DNA from: Nemertoderma westbladi
Lineage: Eukaryota > Xenacoelomorpha > Nemertodermatida > Nemertodermatidae
Reading direction: 5' to 3'
Assembly: GCA_032718475.1 (NCBI GenBank)
Contig: JAUCBJ010004997.1
Span: forward strand, 1 to 20,000
Length of the DNA stretch: 20,000 nucleotides
Shown piece after piece: positions 15,977 through 20,000 of this stretch. The notes under the pieces are model-generated. The model searched no databases and had not been told where the DNA came from. It saw only the letters and a program-made list of their open reading frames with translations. A program made the translations under genes and the position numbers. Positions within the stretch are counted from its first letter, which is position 1. The number at the start of each line of letters is the position of its first letter.

Positions 15977-18093
15977 ACCTTGACCAACAGATAACGATTT
16001 CCAATCGAAAATGTCTTCTGTTTGTAATTCTATTACCTTGTAGGGAACCTTTCGACTAAGTCATATGATAGGCACCAGTTGAGCCGGTACCATTATATCA
16101 CAGCTCCGCTCAATAGCATGCTCGATACACGCGTGAGCACTATCTCCCTCAGTCTGGCCATGATTGGGGACCATTATAATAAGCCGGATCGATTTGATGC
16201 AACGGGATTTGGTTAGAAAGCTTCGAAACATTGTGGGGATGATAGAGTTTTTGTTCTGCCCAGAACATCCATCCGTGAAAAAGACAACAGATTCATATTT
16301 ATCATTGTCAATCAGTTATAAATATAGATTGGTTGCAATCTTATTCGAGCCTCTATTGGCTACACCCTCCCCTCATGCCACAAAAAACACGAGACCTCCC
16401 TGTTTGCGATATTGTAAATAGTGAAGTTATAGTTTGAGAGACGACGTTTGTAAAAAATATCCAATCTTTCTGATTTGGGTGTGTAGATTACCTGCTGAAG
16501 GTCAAAACACGCGGCAATTACATTTGACTCCTCAGTCATCGCTGCCATTTTTGCAGCGTCTTTTAATTCTCGTGTTATTTTCTTCTCCTCCTGGTGATTG
16601 TTATACTCAACTTTTAAACTCTCAGTGAGTTCGTCAGTCTTCGTCGTATGGAATGTCTCGCAAATGCCACACTGGTCCTTTTTTCTTTTATGAATTGCTA
16701 ACTTTAGTTGGTGAAATGCGTCACGATATTTACTGTATGATGCTATTGCAACTCCGCTCGATGATGCCATCTCTTCCTTCTCATTCTTATACATGCCGTA
16801 CATTATACTGATAGATAGATCAGATGACAAATGCTTCCTTTTGTCATCCTTCCTACAATAATGACTTTCTACAGTGGGAAACCTATTCAAATGTTCAACA
16901 ATACTAGATTCTATATGTGTATCTCTCTCTCTCAACTTCTGCACTCTTCCTCCCCTCTTTTCAACTTTCAACATACCATGTTCTGTTATATTTTTTAGAG
17001 TAGTGTAAATAAATTTCTCATTTATGTTCAACGTGTTTATGAAAAACGTCTTACAAACACGTAATTGAATGCTGTCAACCGTCAGTGTATAGTTAATTTT
17101 ATTTTTCTTCTTCCCAATTGCATTAGGAATTGGTGATGAATGTACATGGTAAGCAATGAATTGTCGCTGTTTGTCTAAGTTTCTAAGATCATAAAATCCA
17201 TTTAAAATAACTTGTCGGGTCTCATCACTCACAGATCGACATTTAAAACCATTTTGATTTTCTGCACTACAGTTGCACCTTGGTGTCACTACTACTCGCT
17301 TCGAATCAAATTGCTTGCCAGACTCACTTAAATACGGCATTCCAGAATTGCGATTATTTTTTACAATTAACCTACGGCACTTTGATTGATTATTATCCTT
17401 TATTGGACTTCCTTCCTGTGGGGCGCCATCTACAGTGAAATCTTCGGGGAGAGGGGCAGCCTGATCTTCAAGAAGAATCTCTTCGTTCTCAATTATTGTC
17501 TCCGAATCTGAGGATATAGAATCAGAATCCAATATCTCTTCGTTTTCAATTGTCTCCGAATCTGAGGATATAGAATCAGAATCCGATGGGGAATAATCAG
17601 GATCGCGAACTATGTCGTCTATCCCCGCAATATTAGAACTATCTATTGTTACAAGATTCGAAGTATCAACGTAGTTTTGACAACCTTCTTGGACATCACC
17701 AGCGGGCCTATCACAGTAAACTGTAGTTAGATCATTCATTGAGGACCACACTGTTGAAATTCTTGGTTGATATTCATTCTCTACAGAGTTGATATCGTCC
17801 ATGTTTAAGGTTTCAGAAATAATTGTAGAAATCTCGTTTGAGTATACCGAGTATATGAAACTGTCAAGAGCTTCTTGAACATCTTTTTCTTTAATGACTG
17901 TCACCCTTTCAAACCCTGTTGCTCCCTTATGATTTCCACCCTCTTCTAACCCTGAGCCTCCCACTCCAACTCCAAACTCTTCCAACCCTGTGGCTCCCAA
18001 ACCAACTCCAACCTCTTCCAACCCTGTGGCTCCCAAACCAACTCCAACCTCTTCCAACCCTGTGGCTCCCAAACCAACTCCAAACTCTTCCAA
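15977..18093 (-). pseudogene. DDE-type transposase gene, proximal part, decayed
   Basis: The minus-strand frame is open from a methionine at 18093 to TAG near 16360 (577 residues). Its first 60 residues are minisatellite repeats, so the native start may be Met98 (17800-17802). Then come an acidic, serine-rich region (165-210, with an internal duplication), a Cys cluster (272-285), VCKTFFINTLNI (347-358), FPTVESHYCR (405-414), KKDQCGICETF (471-481) and FDLQ (530-533) with FYKRRLSNYNFTIYN. The last resembles the first catalytic Asp region of an animal transposon protein group I know from memory; superfamily not assigned, possibly Sola-like. A 5-bp tandem duplication (GAGGG twice, about 16366-16375) shifts the frame. 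The next frame continues ANRGSNKIATNLYL, a TAA (16316-16318), FFTDGCSGQNKN, NHGQTEGDSAHACIE, a TGA (16061-16063), then SRKVPYKVIELQTEDIFDW up to the copia junction. The C-terminus follows at 10957-10646. Confidence 0.8.
17477..17584. repeat. Tandem duplication in acidic region of transposase
   Basis: Copies at 17477-17530 (54 bases) and 17534-17584 (51 bases) both contain GTCTCCGAATCTGAGGATAT. On the minus strand they encode DSDSISSDSET with ENEEIL twice. The 3-base length difference keeps the frame, so the duplication probably arose while the gene was functional. Confidence 0.85.
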
Positions 18094-20000
18094 CCCTGTG
18101 GCTCCAAACCAACTCCAACCTCTTCCAACCCTGTGGCTCCCAAACCAACTCCAAACTCTTCCAACCCTGTGGCTCCCAAACCAACTCCAACCTCTTCCAA
18201 CCCTGTGGCTCCCAAACCAACTCCAACCTCTTCCAAGCCTGTGGCTCCCAAACCAACTCCAACCTCTTCCAACCCTGTAGCTCTCAAACCAACTTCAACT
18301 TCTTCCAACCCTGTGGCTCCCAAACCAACTCCAACCTCTTCCAACCCTGTAGCTCTCAAACCAACTTCAACTTCTTCCAACCCTGTGGCTCCCAAACCAA
18401 CTCCAACCTCTTCCAACCCTGTGGCTCCCAAACCAACTCCAACCTCTTCCAACCCTGTGGCTCTCAAACCAACTTCAACTTCTTCCAACCCTGTGGCTCC
18501 CAAACCATATCCAACCTCATCCAACCCTGTGGCTCCCAAACCAACTCCATACTCTTCCAACCCTGTGGCTCCCAAACCAACTCCAACCTCTTCTAACCGT
18601 GTGGCTCCCAAACCAACTCCAACCTCTTCCAACCCTGTGGCTCCCAAACCAACTCCAACCTCATCCAACCCTGTGGCTCCCAAACCAACTCTAACCTCTT
18701 CCAACCCTGTGGCTCCCAAACCAACTCCAACCTCTTCCAACCCTGTGGCTCCGAAACTAACTCCAACCTCATCCAACCTTGTGGCTCCCAAACCAACTCT
18801 AACCTCTTCCAACCCTGTGGCTCCCAAACCAACTCCAACCTCTTCCAACCCTGTGGCTCCCAAACCAACTCCAACCTCATCCAACCCTGTGGCTCCCAAA
18901 CCAACTCTAACCTCTTCCAACCCTGTGGCTCCCAAACCAACTCCAACCTCATCCAACCCTGTGGCTCCCAAACCAACTCTAACCTCTTCCAACCCTGTGG
19001 CTCCCAAACCAACTCCAACCTCTTCCAACCCTGTGGCTCCGAAACTAACTCCAACCTCATCCAACCCTGTGGCTCCCAAACCAACTCTAACCTCTTCTAA
19101 CCCTGTGGCTCCCAAACCAACTCCAACCTCTTCCAACCCTGTGGCTCCCAAACCAACTCCAACCTCTTCTAACCATGTGGCTCCCAAACCATCTCCAACC
19201 TCATCCAACCCTGTGGCTCCCAAACCAACTCCATACTCTTCCAACCCTATGGCTCCCAAACCAACTCCAACCTCTTCCAACCCTGTGGCTCCCAAACCAA
19301 CTCCAACCTTTTCCAACCCTGTGGCTCCCAAACCAACTCCAACCTCTTCCAACCCTGTGGCTCCCAAACCAACTCCACCCTCTTCCACTCTTCCAACCCT
19401 GTGGCTCCCAAACCAACTCCAACCTCTTCCAACCCTGTGGCTCCCAAACCAACTACAAACTCTTCCAACCATGTGGCTCCCAAACCAACTCCAACCTCTT
19501 CCAACCCTGTGGCTCCCAAACCAACTCTAACCTCTTCCAACCCTGTGGCTCCCAAACCAACTCCAAACTCTTCCAACCCTGTGGCTCCCAAACCAACTCC
19601 AACCTCTTCCAACCCTGTGGCTCCCAAACCAACTCCACCCTCTTCCACTCTTCCAACCCTGTGGCTCCCAAACCAACTCCAACCTCTTCCAACCCTGTGG
19701 CTCCCAAACCAACTCCAAACTCTTCCAACCCTGTGGCTCCCAAACCAACTCCAACCTCTTCCAACCCTGTGGCTCCCAAACCAACTCCACCCTCTTCCAC
19801 TCTTCCAACCCTGTGGCTCCCAAACCAACTCCAACCTCTTCCAACCCTGTGGCTCCCAAACCAACTCCACCCTCTTCCACTCTTCCAACCCTGTGGCTCC
19901 CAAACCAACTACAAACTCTTCCAACCATGTGGCTCCCAAACCAACTCCAACCTCTTCCAACCCTGTGGCTCCCAAACCAACTCTAACCTCTTCCAACCCT
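17906..20000. repeat. 36-bp minisatellite, about 57 units, runs off the window
   Basis: The unit reads CTCTTCCAACCCTGTGGCTC plus CCAAACCAACTCCAAC on the plus strand. On the minus strand one frame gives the 12-residue unit GVGLGATGLEEV. Units at the low-coordinate edge (about 17906-17985) are degenerate and merge into the transposase frame (GGSGLEEG, then GNHKGATGFERV). One 35-base unit near 18100 shifts the frame. Units of 44 bases carrying an extra CTCTTCCA-type insert occur at about 19371, 19631, 19783 and 19863; the distances between them are 260, 152 and 80, each one 44 plus a multiple of 36. A rare GAAACTAAC variant recurs at about 18752 and 19040, 288 bases (8 units) apart, so higher-order copying has occurred. 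All six frames of the consensus are free of stops, so openness says nothing about coding. Confidence 0.95.

Noticed and set aside
18133-19530. A 465-codon plus-strand ORF of PVAPKPTPTSSN repeats that could look like a mucin- or adhesive-type protein
   Set aside because: All six frames of the 36-bp unit are open, so the ORF follows from the repeat period. Units of 44 bases break every frame and there is no signal peptide or unique flanking coding sequence.
17906-20000. CRISPR-like array
   Set aside because: The repeats are contiguous with no unique spacers, and the sequence is eukaryotic.

Overview
The window looks like repeat-dominated nuclear DNA from an animal, probably a marine invertebrate. 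This rests on an animal-type Ty1/copia element apparently primed by half of initiator Met-tRNA, an AP-endonuclease LINE, tRNA-derived SINE-like sequences, AT-rich spacers, long G/C homopolymers and many copies of the palindrome TAGGCCTA. The species cannot be named. I see no convincing single-copy host gene. Almost every coding stretch belongs to a transposable element.

Layout: (1) 1-600, minus strand: a frameshifted LINE reverse transcriptase relic. (2) 1067-1345: a small inverted-repeat unit framed by G20 and C48. (3) 1847-6480: a 4.6-kb foldback-like structure. Its two long inverted arms (1847-2700 and 5407-6480) each have a non-repetitive outer part and an inner array of about 68-bp units. 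Its 2.7-kb centre holds two tRNA-derived SINE-like segments, an inverted repeat around one of them, and a 99-codon ORF with an AT-hook-like motif. (4) 6561-7490: AT-rich spacer with short direct and inverted repeats. (5) 7517-10463, plus strand: a LINE flanked by a 10-bp direct repeat, with a 914-residue endonuclease-reverse transcriptase ORF and a (TAG)n tail. (6) 10646-18093, minus strand: a decayed DDE-type transposase gene, split by (7) a nearly complete Ty1/copia element at 10958-15971. That element has 266-bp LTRs, the 5-bp target duplication AAAAC, a primer-binding site, a polypurine tract and a gag-pol frame broken by two TGA codons. (8) About 17906 to the window end: a 36-bp minisatellite of roughly 57 units, which starts inside the 5' part of the transposase frame.

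The pieces record a nesting history. A transposase gene was present. A copia element inserted near its 3' end: deleting copia plus one target copy joins the two transposase parts in the same frame. A LINE inserted beyond the transposase 3' end in the opposite orientation. The copia LTRs differ at only two positions, so that insertion is recent, yet its gag-pol already carries two TGA codons where arginine (CGA) is expected. The strongest candidates for something undescribed are the foldback-like element with its homogeneous 68-bp array, the homopolymer-framed unit carrying one copy of the same repeat, and the 36-bp array whose consensus is open in all six frames and merges with a transposase reading frame.
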